Shown here one piece after another: positions 34,480 to 43,774 of a stretch of 49,423 nt of DNA. This DNA comes from an uncultured Collinsella sp. (lineage in GTDB: Bacteria > Actinomycetota > Coriobacteriia > Coriobacteriales > Coriobacteriaceae): positions 1 through 49,423 of the forward strand of contig UQQL01000007.1 of assembly GCA_900543275.1 (NCBI GenBank), read 5' to 3'. A model generated the notes under the pieces. That model ran no database searches. It was not told where the DNA came from and saw nothing but the letters and a program-made list of their open reading frames with translations. The position numbers were made by a program, and so were the translations under genes. Positions within the stretch are counted from its first letter, which is position 1; each line of letters opens with the position of its first letter.

Positions 34480-34551
34480 ATATACAATATTAGGTTAAAA
34501 AAGTTTTGATGTTTGTCGATAGGGCTGGTATTGAAGGAGTGGACTGGAGTG

Positions 34552-34911
34552 ATGGCGATGTCGGACGTTGTGGTTTCAATGGTGGGGTCATGCCTGCTGC
34601 TGGTGTTCGGAATAATGATATATCGAGGCAAGCTCACGGGATTGCTTGCCGGAATGTCATTGCTATCGGGAGAGCGTTTAGAGGAGGCAAAGCGGACGGC
34701 CGAGTCTCTAGGCGCAAACCGAGTGGTGGGGGCGTCTATAGTTTTCTCCGCAATATGCCTTTTTCTCTCGTCCCTTTTTCCGGACAAAAGGGCTATTCTC
34801 GGTCTGATGGTGGCTGCTGTTATAATCGCCGCGCTTGCCTATGCAAATAGGGGGCTTATTCGTATGTATATAAAGGTGAAATGGAATCCTGGGCACCGCA
34901 ACCCGAGATAA
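34552..34911 (+). CDS. DUF3784-like small membrane protein
   Basis: About 119 residues, start ATG 34552 or ATG 34558 (GGAG upstream favours the latter). Three hydrophobic helices: VSMVGSCLLLVFGIMIY, VGASIVFSAICLFLSSLF and GLMVAAVIIAALAYA. YRGKLTGLLAGMSLLSGERL follows the DUF3784 pattern of a helix, then KGK..FLIAGYN.MS.EEK. Such proteins often sit beside exporters and bacteriocin clusters. It is upstream of and in line with the ABC transporter gene. Confidence 0.7.
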   Translation: MAMSDVVVSMVGSCLLLVFGIMIYRGKLTGLLAGMSLLSGERLEEAKRTAESLGANRVVGASIVFSAICLFLSSLFPDKRAILGLMVAAVIIAALAYANRGLIRMYIKVKWNPGHRNPR

Positions 34912-34995
34912 TGTCTTGAGCAAGGATTAACAACAAGGGATATATGGGAGCGATTAAGCGGCAAACAAATTCAGTTTTGGATAAAAGGCCGCTTG

Positions 34996-36612
34996 ATGGG
35001 AGCTGGCATGTTTAAGAAGACGGTTCACGAGTTGTTTCGGTGTAAAGGGTCACGGCTTTTCGTGATTCTCATGCTGGTGAATTTTGCTCTCTCGTGCGTC
35101 ATGCCCGCCTTAAACGGTGGGTTTGTAGACTTTCTCGTGACGAATAGGGATCCATCTCGCGTCGTGTGGTTTGCGGCCTTTGTTGCGGGCATAGGGATAT
35201 CGGCCTCCTTCATGTCGTATGCGATGGGTGTGAACGTATCGCGCGTCATCTTGGAGATGACGACGAGACTGATGGGGACCACGTGTGAGTCGTTTGAACG
35301 GGGGCCCCTGGAAAAGGGGGAGCAGGCGGATCCATCCTATACAACGCAGAGGGTGTATGCGGATTCGAATGCGGTGTCATCGTTTGTCGTGAACAACTTC
35401 CTGACGATCGGGCTTAACGTCGTTCTGGTTGTGTTGATATGCATCATCCTGTTTTCGATTAATCCGGTGTTCCTGGTGTTAAGTGCATGTTCGCTTGTTG
35501 CGTACTTCATTTTATTCAGGGCGTTGAAAAAGCCGTTGTACAACAGCTCGCTTGCGAACAAGGAGGGTTTGAGTAAGCTTTTCGCGTCCGTGAGCGGCGA
35601 GCTGTCGCAGTTGTTTGACATTAAGTGCGATGGCGCATATAACCAGAGCGCTCGGACGCTCAAAGGGGTATTCGAGGGGTACTACCCGATTTACATGAAA
35701 GCAAGTAGGGTCTCGAATCTGGCCACATCAAGCGACGGCCTGATCTCGTCTGTGTTTCGGGGGGCACTGCTCGTGATCTCCGGGATGGAAATATTGAGCG
35801 GAAGAATGAGCTTAGGCGAGTTCACAATGGTGAACTCGTATTACTCGATGGCGTTCGGATGCTTCAAGTATTTTTTGAATTATTTCAAATCGTATCAGGA
35901 CGCAAGGGCCTCGTTCGACCGATTGGGGGCTCTGACGGAGGACGCCGAGGACCGCGGCACCCTCACGGTTGGGCACGTGGAGAGCATATCGTTGTCCAAC
36001 ATCGCGTACCGATACGCGGGAAAGCCCTACTTATACCGCGACCTCTCCGTGGAGGTGGAGGAAGGAAAAACCTATGCCATTACCGGGCCGAACGGATGCG
36101 GAAAAAGCACGTTTCTGAAGGTGCTCCTTGGACTATATTCTGCTGGGGGACATCGGGCTTTGGGGTCGGTGCCATATGAAGAGCTCGATATGGAGACGAT
36201 CCGACGGGACCTGTTTGCGGTGTGCCCGCAAAAGCTCTTTATTCCGAACGAAACGGTGGAGAATTACCTTGAGAGGACGTCGATTCGGGGATCGAGCGAA
36301 AACCTCCGAGAGTTTGTGCCGAGTTTCTATCGAACCGTCGAATCGTTAAAAGGCAAGAATTGTAGAGACCTTTCTGGTGGAGAGTATCGAAAGCTAAGGA
36401 TATTCGCAGCACTTCGCAGGCAGCCGGAAGTGCTTGTGTTTGATGAACCAACGAACGATTTAGATGAAGAAAGCCGTCGGGAGTTCACGGAGTATATTCA
36501 TCGAAATCCCTTCGATCAGCTAATTCTTGTTGTAAGCCATGATCAGGATTTGATTTCAGCATGCGATAGGAAGCTGGATTTGGATTTCGATCCGAAAAAT
36601 GGGCAATGCTGA
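34996..36612 (+). CDS. ABC exporter, fused permease and ATPase
   Basis: About 538 residues; ATG 34996 or ATG 35008 (GGGAG upstream) are both credible. Six hydrophobic segments lie in the first 300 residues. The ATPase domain has GPNGCGKST (Walker A), CPQK (Q loop), DLSGGEYRKL (signature), VLVFDEPTND (Walker B) and VVSHDQ (H loop), all intact. No Cys-39 peptidase domain is present, so leader removal must come from elsewhere. As the only complete transporter in the island it is the likely exporter for one or both peptide products. Confidence 0.92.
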   Translation: MGAGMFKKTVHELFRCKGSRLFVILMLVNFALSCVMPALNGGFVDFLVTNRDPSRVVWFAAFVAGIGISASFMSYAMGVNVSRVILEMTTRLMGTTCESFERGPLEKGEQADPSYTTQRVYADSNAVSSFVVNNFLTIGLNVVLVVLICIILFSINPVFLVLSACSLVAYFILFRALKKPLYNSSLANKEGLSKLFASVSGELSQLFDIKCDGAYNQSARTLKGVFEGYYPIYMKASRVSNLATSSDGLISSVFRGALLVISGMEILSGRMSLGEFTMVNSYYSMAFGCFKYFLNYFKSYQDARASFDRLGALTEDAEDRGTLTVGHVESISLSNIAYRYAGKPYLYRDLSVEVEEGKTYAITGPNGCGKSTFLKVLLGLYSAGGHRALGSVPYEELDMETIRRDLFAVCPQKLFIPNETVENYLERTSIRGSSENLREFVPSFYRTVESLKGKNCRDLSGGEYRKLRIFAALRRQPEVLVFDEPTNDLDEESRREFTEYIHRNPFDQLILVVSHDQDLISACDRKLDLDFDPKNGQC

Positions 36613-36698
36613 TGGGAAACGCTTAGAATTCGGGCTTGCGCGTCATGGAGTAATCTTTCCTCTTATCGAAAATCGTTACAATATAAGAAAAACAGTAA

Positions 36699-37302
36699 GC
36701 AAGAAGAAATGGCTCGGGGAAGAGCTCGCTGCTGTCAGTGATATTGGGTCTATATCCAGATAACACGGAAGGGGCCGTCCTCTACAACGGGGTATCACAG
36801 CGTCGCATCGACCGATACGCATTGCGGCGGTGCCGAGTTGGCATTACGGAGCAAGAGCCCCCTATTGTTGGGGGGGGGGACGATCCTCGATAATCTTACG
36901 CTGCTTTCTGATGATTTCGAGGCCGACAAACTGAATCGGATGCTTGCCATATTGGGGTTAGACAAAATGATTGCCGCTGCGGAGAACGGGGCGGCAGCGA
37001 TGCTTGGCAGCAAGAAAGGAGGGGTGTCCGGCGGGGAGAAGCAGAACATCGCAATTGTGCGGCAGATGTTGAAATCGCCGGACGTCATGTTGTTTCTTGA
37101 GTCAACTTCAGCGCTTGATGCGAAGAGCCGGAGCGCACTAATTAAATTGCTTCATGAGGTTAAGAGAGACCATATTGTAATTGTTGTCACTCATGACGAA
37201 GAGATGCTTGCGGCTTGCGACGTGGTCATTCCGATGCCCGGATGCTTATCGGGACGTGGCGTTGAAGGCCCAGAAGATCGAAATGGCGTGGGTGTTGGGT
37301 AA
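36699..37302 (+). pseudogene. Broken ABC transporter ATPase domain, frameshifted at a G10 tract
   Basis: Begins just after a stop (TAA 36696) with NGSGKSSLLSVILGLYPDNT (Walker A). The frame fails at ten G residues, 36870-36879, after ITEQEPPIV; one G fewer would restore GGGTILDNLTLLSDD and continue through GVSGGEKQN (signature) to VVTHDEEM (H loop). Walker B is degenerate: VMLFLESTSALD lacks the usual Asp before Glu. No transmembrane part survives upstream. It was probably the second half of a paired exporter with 34996-36612. Confidence 0.8.
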
Positions 37303-37380
37303 GTCCCTACGCGTACGACGTTGGGTTTCTGATCTTCATCGTCCTGCAAAGAAGGCTTTGTAACACGTTTCCCCTGGGAG

Positions 37381-37416
37381 GCCCCTTTTGTCCGTAGTGG
37401 CAAAGAGGGGCTTTTT
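37381..37416 (+). terminator. Rho-independent terminator after the broken ABC gene
   Basis: GCCCCTTTTG pairs with CAAAGAGGGGC (one bulge), followed by TTTTTCGTTT. Confidence 0.8.
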
Positions 37417-37522
37417 CGTTTCCCTCTTGCGGCGGAGGGGGACACCATGCGCCTATACAGGACGACCTGCGCGCTTTCGTCGGATGACGGGCTATGTGTC
37501 GAGATGGGGGTCTCGGGTTGAG

Positions 37523-37565
37523 GCCGTACCGATGGTCGCGGTCGGCCAGCGACCATCGGTACGGC
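37523..37565. repeat. Perfect 17-base-pair hairpin
   Basis: GCCGTACCGATGGTCGC (37523-37539) and its exact reverse complement at 37549-37565 flank a nine-base loop; pairing extends further with one bulged G. No T tract follows on the plus strand. It could be a recombination or RNA structure element. Confidence 0.6.
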
Positions 37566-37623
37566 TCAATCGTATTACCAGAACTAGTAAGGAGCCGCCC
37601 TTTCGGACGACTCAAACTGTAAT

Positions 37624-37699
37624 GGGGCTTTTTTAGCTACCCCGGCCGTTACTCCGCCAAAGCATTCGCGCTATCTGCCGGGGTAGCTAAAATAGCCCC
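37624..37699. repeat. Large palindromic REP-like element
   Basis: GGGGCTTTTTTAGCTACCCC with GG (37624-37645) pairs with CCGGGGTAGCTAAAATAGCC with CC (37678-37699), one mismatch in 22, around a 32-base loop. The core GGGGCTTTTTAGCTA also occurs at 18342-18356, so this seems to be a dispersed motif. Confidence 0.65.
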
Positions 37700-37718
37700 G
37701 TCCCAATATTAGCTACTC
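37699..37718 (-). repeat. Right copy of the imperfect inverted repeat flanking the island
   Basis: CGTCCCAATATTAGCTACTC is the inverted partner of 26351-26369, with one extra base. It abuts the REP-like palindrome. Confidence 0.65.
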
Positions 37719-38050
37719 TGACCAAAATCCCTGGGACAAATACTTCTGATAGATTTTGTCTTTCTTGGCTATTGCGTAGTTTAAGAGATACCATTCCAAT
37801 AATTACAGCTATTTGCTAAACCGTTTTAGCTGATTCTACCACATTTGACCTGCAATTACATTGTGCTGGTATCTTCATAAGGTAACCACCTTTACCTACC
37901 GTTTACCGCCAGTTTTAGCACGTTTACCAAACCGCGCAGCCTCTGCTCATGCCCGCCCAAAACCCGCCGTATAGTTCCCTCACGGCCTGCATCCGGCGGG
38001 TCGATTCGTTACCACGGTCGTGTGTGCGAACACATAGAAGGGGAAGTATC
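37719..38050 (+). promoter_or_regulatory. A+T-rich upstream region of ppdK
   Basis: 332 bases without a gene. It is pyrimidine- and A-rich from 37740 to 37920 and then returns to host composition. It contains repeated GTTTACC/TTTAGC-like words (for example CCGTTTACCGCC, ACGTTTACCAAACC) that may be regulator sites for ppdK. No clear -35/-10 pair stands out. Confidence 0.4.
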
Positions 38051-40801
38051 GTGCGCGATTGCAAGAGGGTTTACCGTTTTGGCACCGATGTCCAGGGCAC
38101 TTGTGTCACAGAGGGCGACAAGTCCATGAACTTTGTGCTTGGCGGCAAGGGCGCTAACCTTGCCGAGATGAGCCGTATCGGCCTGCCGGTCCCCGGTGGC
38201 TTTACCATTACCTGCCAGACCTGCGTTGAGTACTCCGGTGCCGGCAATGTTTGGCCTGCCGGCGCGCTCGACGAGATCGTTGCCGCCGAGGCCGACCTCG
38301 AAGCCCGCTGCGGCAAGAAGCTCGGAGATGCCCATGACCCGCTGCTCGTGTCGGTGCGCTCGGGCGCTCCGTTCTCCATGCCCGGCATGATGGACACGGT
38401 TCTCAACCTGGGCCTCAACGACGATTCCGTCCAAGGTCTTATCGCCCAGACGCAGAACCCGCGTTTTGCTTGGGACAGCTACCGTCGCTTTATCCAGATG
38501 TTCTCCAACGTCGTTATGGGCGTCGACGCCGATCTGTTCGAGAACGCCCTGACCCAGGCCCGCCTGGTCGCCGGCGTCCGCGTCGATTCCGAGCTTTCGG
38601 CCGAGGACCTGCAGGAGCTCGTCGAGACCTTCAAGGGCATCTTCTCCGACAACGTCGAGGCCGCCCTGTATCCCGAGCTCGAGGTCGCTGACGGCAAGCC
38701 CGTCTTCCCGCACGATCCGGAGCTCCAGCTTCGCCTTGCCATCCAGGCCGTCTTTGGCAGCTGGATGAACGAGCGCGCCTGCATCTACCGCAAGCAGCAC
38801 GGTATTTCCGACGAGCTCGGCACCGCCGTCAACGTTCAGGCCATGGCCTTTGGCAACAAGGGCGAGACCTCTGCGACCGGCGTCGCCTTTACGCGTAACC
38901 CGGCCGACGGCACCAAGGAGTTCTACGGCGACTTTCTGGTCAACGCCCAGGGCGAGGACGTCGTCGCCGGCATCCGCAATACCGAGCCCATCGCCGACCT
39001 CAAGACCACCCCGGGCCTCGAGTCCGCTGGCGAGGAGCTCGAGCGCGTGTTCCTGACGCTCGAGAATCACTATCGCGATATGTGCGATATCGAATTCACC
39101 ATCGAGCAGGGCAAGCTCTGGATGCTCCAGACCCGCGTGGGCAAGCGCACCGCCACCGCCGCCCTACGCATTGCCATCGAGATGGTCGAGGAGGGTCTGA
39201 TCACCCGCGAGGAGGCCGTGAGCCGCATCGATCCCGCTCAGCTCGACCAACTCCTGCACCCACAGTTCGACTCCTCCAAGAAGTACGAGGCGCTCGCGAC
39301 CGGTCTTAACGCCAGCCCCGGCGCCGCCGTGGGCGAGGTCGTGTTCTCGAGCGACGACGCCGTCGCGCGTTCTGCCGAGGGTCACAAGGTCATCCTGGTC
39401 CGCTGGGAGACCAACCCCGACGACCTGAAGGGCATGGTTGCCGCCGAGGGCATCCTAACGAGCCATGGCGGCAAGACGAGCCACGCCGCCGTTATCGCCC
39501 GCGGCATGGGCACGCCCTGCGTCTGCGGTGTCGAGCGCTTCCATATCGACGCGGCCGAGAAGGTCGTGCGCATCGAGGGCAGCGATCGCGTGCTGCGCGA
39601 GGGCGACATCATCTCCATCGACGGTACCCAGGGCATCGTTGTCGACGGCGCCGTTGACTTGGTCTCCGCCGAGCTTACCGGCGACCTGGACACTATCCTG
39701 TCCTGGGCCGACGAGATCCGCCTGGACGAGACCTGTGGTCACGCCAACCACGTGCGCGTCAACGCCGACAACCCCGAGGATGCCGAGCTCGCGCTTGAGT
39801 TTGGCGCCGAGGCCATCGGCCTGTGCCGCACTGAGCACATGTTCCTGGGCGATCGCAAGAACATCATCCAAAGCTTCATCCTGTCCGATGACGAGGCCGT
39901 GAAGCAGCAGGCCCTGGCCGATTTGCTCAAGGTCCAGACCGAGGATTTCCTGGCCATGTTCAAGACCATGACCGGTCGCGAGGTGGTCGTTCGCCTGCTC
40001 GATCCGCCGCTTCATGAGTTCCTGGATAATCCTCGCGAGCTCGAGGTCGCCATCACCAAGAAGGAAGCCGCCGGCGCCAGCGAGGAGGAGCTTGCCGCCC
40101 TGCGTGCTCGCCTGCGTCGCATCGACGGCATGGTCGAGTCCAATCCCATGCTGGGCCTGCGCGGCGTGCGCCTGTCCGTCGTCTTCGGCGACCTGCCGCT
40201 TATGCAGGTCCGTGCCGTGGCAACGGCTGCCGCCCGCCTCATCAAGGAGGGCGTCGACCCGCGTCCCGAGATCATGGTCCCGCTCGTCTCCATCACGGCC
40301 GAGCATGTCCAGACCCGCAAGGTCATCGAGCGCGTCATCGCCGAGGTTTCCGCCGAGGAGGGCGTGGAGCTCAACATTCCTGCGGGTACGATGCTCGAGC
40401 TGCCGCGCGCCTGCATGGTCGCCGACGAGATCGCCCAGCACGCCGATTTCTTCTGCTTTGGCACCAACGACCTCACGCAGACGACCTTCGGCTTCTCCCG
40501 CGACGATGCCGAGGCCAAGTTCATTCCGCTGTACATGCACAAGAAGATCTTGAAGGATAACCCCTTCGAGACTATCGACTCGGCGGTGCTGGAGCTCGTG
40601 CGCATGGCCGTCGAGAAGGGTCGTGCCACCAATCCCGACATGCACTTTGGCGTGTGCGGTGAGCACGGCGGCGACCCCAAGTCCATCAAGGACCTGTTTA
40701 ACGTGGCCGATGTGGACTACGTGTCCTGCTCGCCTTACCGCGTGCCCCTGGCGCGTCTGGCTGCCGCTCAGGCCAAGCTCGAGGCCAAGCGTTCCGCTTA
40801 A
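38051..40801 (+). CDS. ppdK: Pyruvate, phosphate dikinase
   Basis: 916 residues from GTG 38051, which follows AAGGGGAAG; the frame is open upstream but not protein-like. It interconverts pyruvate, ATP and phosphate with PEP, AMP and pyrophosphate. Visible are the N-terminal nucleotide-binding domain (LGGKGANLAEMSRIGLPVPG), the swivelling His domain (SHGGKTSHAAVIARGMGTPC with His478), and the PEP/pyruvate barrel ending in FGVCGEHGGDPKSI with the catalytic Cys. Thr476, two residues before the His, is the site at which PDRP proteins phosphorylate family members, which fits the regulator gene at 25470. Confidence 0.96.
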   Translation: MRDCKRVYRFGTDVQGTCVTEGDKSMNFVLGGKGANLAEMSRIGLPVPGGFTITCQTCVEYSGAGNVWPAGALDEIVAAEADLEARCGKKLGDAHDPLLVSVRSGAPFSMPGMMDTVLNLGLNDDSVQGLIAQTQNPRFAWDSYRRFIQMFSNVVMGVDADLFENALTQARLVAGVRVDSELSAEDLQELVETFKGIFSDNVEAALYPELEVADGKPVFPHDPELQLRLAIQAVFGSWMNERACIYRKQHGISDELGTAVNVQAMAFGNKGETSATGVAFTRNPADGTKEFYGDFLVNAQGEDVVAGIRNTEPIADLKTTPGLESAGEELERVFLTLENHYRDMCDIEFTIEQGKLWMLQTRVGKRTATAALRIAIEMVEEGLITREEAVSRIDPAQLDQLLHPQFDSSKKYEALATGLNASPGAAVGEVVFSSDDAVARSAEGHKVILVRWETNPDDLKGMVAAEGILTSHGGKTSHAAVIARGMGTPCVCGVERFHIDAAEKVVRIEGSDRVLREGDIISIDGTQGIVVDGAVDLVSAELTGDLDTILSWADEIRLDETCGHANHVRVNADNPEDAELALEFGAEAIGLCRTEHMFLGDRKNIIQSFILSDDEAVKQQALADLLKVQTEDFLAMFKTMTGREVVVRLLDPPLHEFLDNPRELEVAITKKEAAGASEEELAALRARLRRIDGMVESNPMLGLRGVRLSVVFGDLPLMQVRAVATAAARLIKEGVDPRPEIMVPLVSITAEHVQTRKVIERVIAEVSAEEGVELNIPAGTMLELPRACMVADEIAQHADFFCFGTNDLTQTTFGFSRDDAEAKFIPLYMHKKILKDNPFETIDSAVLELVRMAVEKGRATNPDMHFGVCGEHGGDPKSIKDLFNVADVDYVSCSPYRVPLARLAAAQAKLEAKRSA

Positions 40802-40915
40802 CGGAGTCGCGTTCCATTTGCGCCTTTTAGGTTCCCCTTCGCGCCGTCGCGCCCCTTGTGGACGCGGCGGCGTTTACGTTGGTTCAATACATTGGCAACT
40901 GACGGGAGGACTGCG

Positions 40916-43723
40916 ATGAAAAACCTCACCAGGTATTTGCAACGAGCGCGTCGGGGAGTACGGATGGCCCTGTGCTGGGTGGTCGTTGCGGTCACGGCGC
41001 TTTGCGGGATGCCGACAGCCGGTTTTGCCCTTCAGGATGATTCGCGCGACGAGCTCTATGGTGACGTGGTCAACCCGCTCACCATTACGGTCAACGATCG
41101 CGACTGCACGTTTGTAGATATCGATGACGGCAAGCTCGAGGGCCGTACCTCGATGTACGACAACGTCTCGTTCTATACGGCCGCCGTCAAAAAGGTGCTG
41201 CCCAACTGGGATTCGCTTGCCTATAACGTCCTTGGCTATGGCGGAGGCGACGACTCCGGTGACTTTTTGTACTGGGACCACGCCGGCAAGGGCTTTGAGA
41301 AGGACTTCGGTAAGGGTCACTACATCTATCTGTATGATGCGCTTTCGGGCGGCAACGGTGAGCATTCCGACGGCGCCGACAAATCGAAGCAGAGTGGTCT
41401 GACATCTGCTAAAAGCCTCAATGCGGTCTATGAGCGCTTGACCGACGATATCGCCGGCTGTATCGGTCACAAGCTGAAGGGCTCCGATCTCCGTAAAAAC
41501 GTGCCGCTCGACGGACTGTCGAAAGACACGACTGAGCAGGACGTCATCTATGCCACCATTGCTTGTGTCGACAAGCTCGGCGGCACCTACCAGTACGATT
41601 TCAATGGCTTTGGCATCGCGTTCTATAACTTTAGAGTTCAGCAGCTCAACAGCGTGAACAAGCTTAACTGTGCGCCCGAGGACGCGCCGGGCTATTCCTT
41701 TGTCGATTCTAAGACTGAGCAGGAGCTCGTTACCTCGGCACTTAACGTCGGCTATGAGGACGCCTCGCAGAGCATCACGCTCGCCCGCGGTACCGAAGAG
41801 ACGGTCGGCACGAGCACTTCTGAATCCGCATCGTATTCCAAAGGCGGCTCGTGGGGCGCATCGGTGAGCCTCAAGGAGTCGCTGGGCGTGCCCGCAACAG
41901 CGAGCGAGGAGATCGAGACTTCGTTTTCGGCCGAAACCACGATGTCCCAGTTGTGGGAGGCGAGCAAGACCGAGGAACAGTCGATCACCACGACGGACAA
42001 TCAGTCGGTTACCGTCAACATGACGATCCCGGCGCACACGCAGGTCAATAGCAAGCAGACGAGTTCTACCACGACGCTGTCCGAGGACTATGACCAGCCG
42101 GTGGGCGTGACGTTCGACGTGATCATCTTTAACATGAACGGCGAGTGCTACGACGACAACGCCGCCGTGCAGGAGTTCCATACCGCCGGTTATGACCAGC
42201 GCTCGTTCTATACCACCTTTGGCGATCAGTCGACCGACGCCGTGCAGAACCTGTTCCTGCGCTCAATCGCTCATCGTGGCGACGACGGCTACGATACCAC
42301 CGCCGGAAACGTTACGAGCTGGTCGCATCGCACCAACAACCACATGGTGCGAGCCATCGATTGGAATTCGGTCCTGGCCGATCGCGAGGTGCCTTCGCGC
42401 AACGGTGGCGCTCCGCGCACGTGCAACGTGCTCAATGACATGGCCGCCACCTACCCCATGTCCATTACGGGTTCCAATCTGTCGTTTGAGTCGGTGACGG
42501 TCGATACGCAGCTGGGCACGCCGCAGCCTATTAAGCCCATCTCCAAGATTCTCGTGTCGCTGCAGACCGATAAGACCCGAAGGCTTACGGTGGGAGAGGA
42601 AGACCCCGTCTCTTCCTATCGCGTGCGCGCAAGGGACGAGGACGATGTTGACTACTACGGCTTTGTGAAGTCGTCGGGCGACTGGCGCGTGGTCGATAAA
42701 AAGGGCAAGGAGTGCAAGTCCGACGTCATCGAGATCCAGACCGACCCTGTCACCCACGAGCAAGTCGTGGTGGGTAAAAAGGCCGGCACCGCCTACGTAA
42801 AGTACTTTATCCCCGAGGACACCTATGTGGACGTGAACGGGCATGTCTCGACCAATGACGAGATCGACGCCGCGGCCTACAAATATAAGGTAAGTGACGT
42901 GGCGCCCGAGCCGTTTAACGGCAGCATCAAACTCGAGGGCTCGGCACAGACCGTCGTCGGCGTCGAGGAAAATCTCAACGGCATCGAAGGCCTGACAGCT
43001 ACGGTCTATGACACGACGGGCAAGGAAGTCGATAGAGTCTGCAGCTGGGAGGCCCAAGAGCTCGAGAGCAAGGGCATTTCGGTTGCGACAGACGGCACGA
43101 TGACCATCTCGCAACCGGGCACCTTCCATGTTCGCGCCTTTATTGACGGCGTGTATTCCGATTGGGCCGAGGTCATCGCCGCACCCGCACCGGTCGACCC
43201 GATGACGACCGTGGTCGAGACACCGGTGAGCGTTACGTCCGCCTCCACGGGGGATCCTTCGGCAACGACGGATAGCGCGGCTCCTGCCCAGGGAGAGCAG
43301 GCCGGTTCCGATGCGAACGCAGCCGAGTCGGCTCCGGTGAGCGACGATGCCACTGCATTGACTGACGACACCGCGCCCACTGCCGCGAAGGATGCCTCGC
43401 CGATTCCTACGGGCCTCGTTACCGTTTTGACCGATATCTGCCGCTACGGCATCGATCACGGCCTCATCAGCACATCGAACAAGGAAGAGATGACAAAGCA
43501 GGACTTCGACATCTTAGGCATCCTGTACCTGATGGCAGACAGCCAGGACCTGGTGCCCCAAGACGCCGAGGACGCGATGAACGAATGGGCCCATGACAAC
43601 TATAATGACGAAGAGCTTGCCACCTGGAAGCAGCATGCGCTTTCGGTGCTGCTCGAATACGGCTATATCGCGCCCGGAACGACCGTGACGACGCCGACGA
43701 CAGATGCTGCGGACGGCGCATAA
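40916..43723 (+). CDS. Large secreted protein with aerolysin-like (ETX/MTX2-type) segment, putative pore-forming protein
   Basis: 935 residues from ATG 40916 (GGGAGGA upstream). The N-terminus is a signal peptide: basic start, hydrophobic WVVVAVTALCGMPTAGFA and a likely cut after GFA at residue 38. Residues 40-290 form an unrecognised domain. Residues about 295-410 are Ser/Thr-rich alternating strands (TSTSESASYSKGGSWGASVS, EETSFSAETTMSQLW-like, QSVTVNMTIPAHTQVNSKQT), the pattern of the membrane-inserting region of aerolysin/ETX-MTX2 toxins. Later parts look like Ig-type domains, followed by a Ser/Ala/Asp-rich linker (about 760-820) and a helical C-terminal domain. No LPxTG or transmembrane anchor is seen, so it should be released. 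Codon use is native. The target, host cell or competing bacterium, is unknown. Confidence 0.75.
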   Translation: MKNLTRYLQRARRGVRMALCWVVVAVTALCGMPTAGFALQDDSRDELYGDVVNPLTITVNDRDCTFVDIDDGKLEGRTSMYDNVSFYTAAVKKVLPNWDSLAYNVLGYGGGDDSGDFLYWDHAGKGFEKDFGKGHYIYLYDALSGGNGEHSDGADKSKQSGLTSAKSLNAVYERLTDDIAGCIGHKLKGSDLRKNVPLDGLSKDTTEQDVIYATIACVDKLGGTYQYDFNGFGIAFYNFRVQQLNSVNKLNCAPEDAPGYSFVDSKTEQELVTSALNVGYEDASQSITLARGTEETVGTSTSESASYSKGGSWGASVSLKESLGVPATASEEIETSFSAETTMSQLWEASKTEEQSITTTDNQSVTVNMTIPAHTQVNSKQTSSTTTLSEDYDQPVGVTFDVIIFNMNGECYDDNAAVQEFHTAGYDQRSFYTTFGDQSTDAVQNLFLRSIAHRGDDGYDTTAGNVTSWSHRTNNHMVRAIDWNSVLADREVPSRNGGAPRTCNVLNDMAATYPMSITGSNLSFESVTVDTQLGTPQPIKPISKILVSLQTDKTRRLTVGEEDPVSSYRVRARDEDDVDYYGFVKSSGDWRVVDKKGKECKSDVIEIQTDPVTHEQVVVGKKAGTAYVKYFIPEDTYVDVNGHVSTNDEIDAAAYKYKVSDVAPEPFNGSIKLEGSAQTVVGVEENLNGIEGLTATVYDTTGKEVDRVCSWEAQELESKGISVATDGTMTISQPGTFHVRAFIDGVYSDWAEVIAAPAPVDPMTTVVETPVSVTSASTGDPSATTDSAAPAQGEQAGSDANAAESAPVSDDATALTDDTAPTAAKDASPIPTGLVTVLTDICRYGIDHGLISTSNKEEMTKQDFDILGILYLMADSQDLVPQDAEDAMNEWAHDNYNDEELATWKQHALSVLLEYGYIAPGTTVTTPTTDAADGA

Positions 43724-43774
43724 GTGCAGAAAGAGTGCGTGTTTTTGTCTTTTTGCGCACTGGCAAAATAGTTC

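Noticed and set aside
34383..34787. Longer N-terminus for the PqqD-GNAT protein
   Set aside because: The extra 135 residues cross the A+T-rich control region and are not protein-like; AAAGGAG before ATG 34382 decides the start.
26346..38050. Integrated phage or conjugative element
   Set aside because: No integrase, capsid, relaxase or type IV secretion gene can be recognised, and no tRNA lies at either end.
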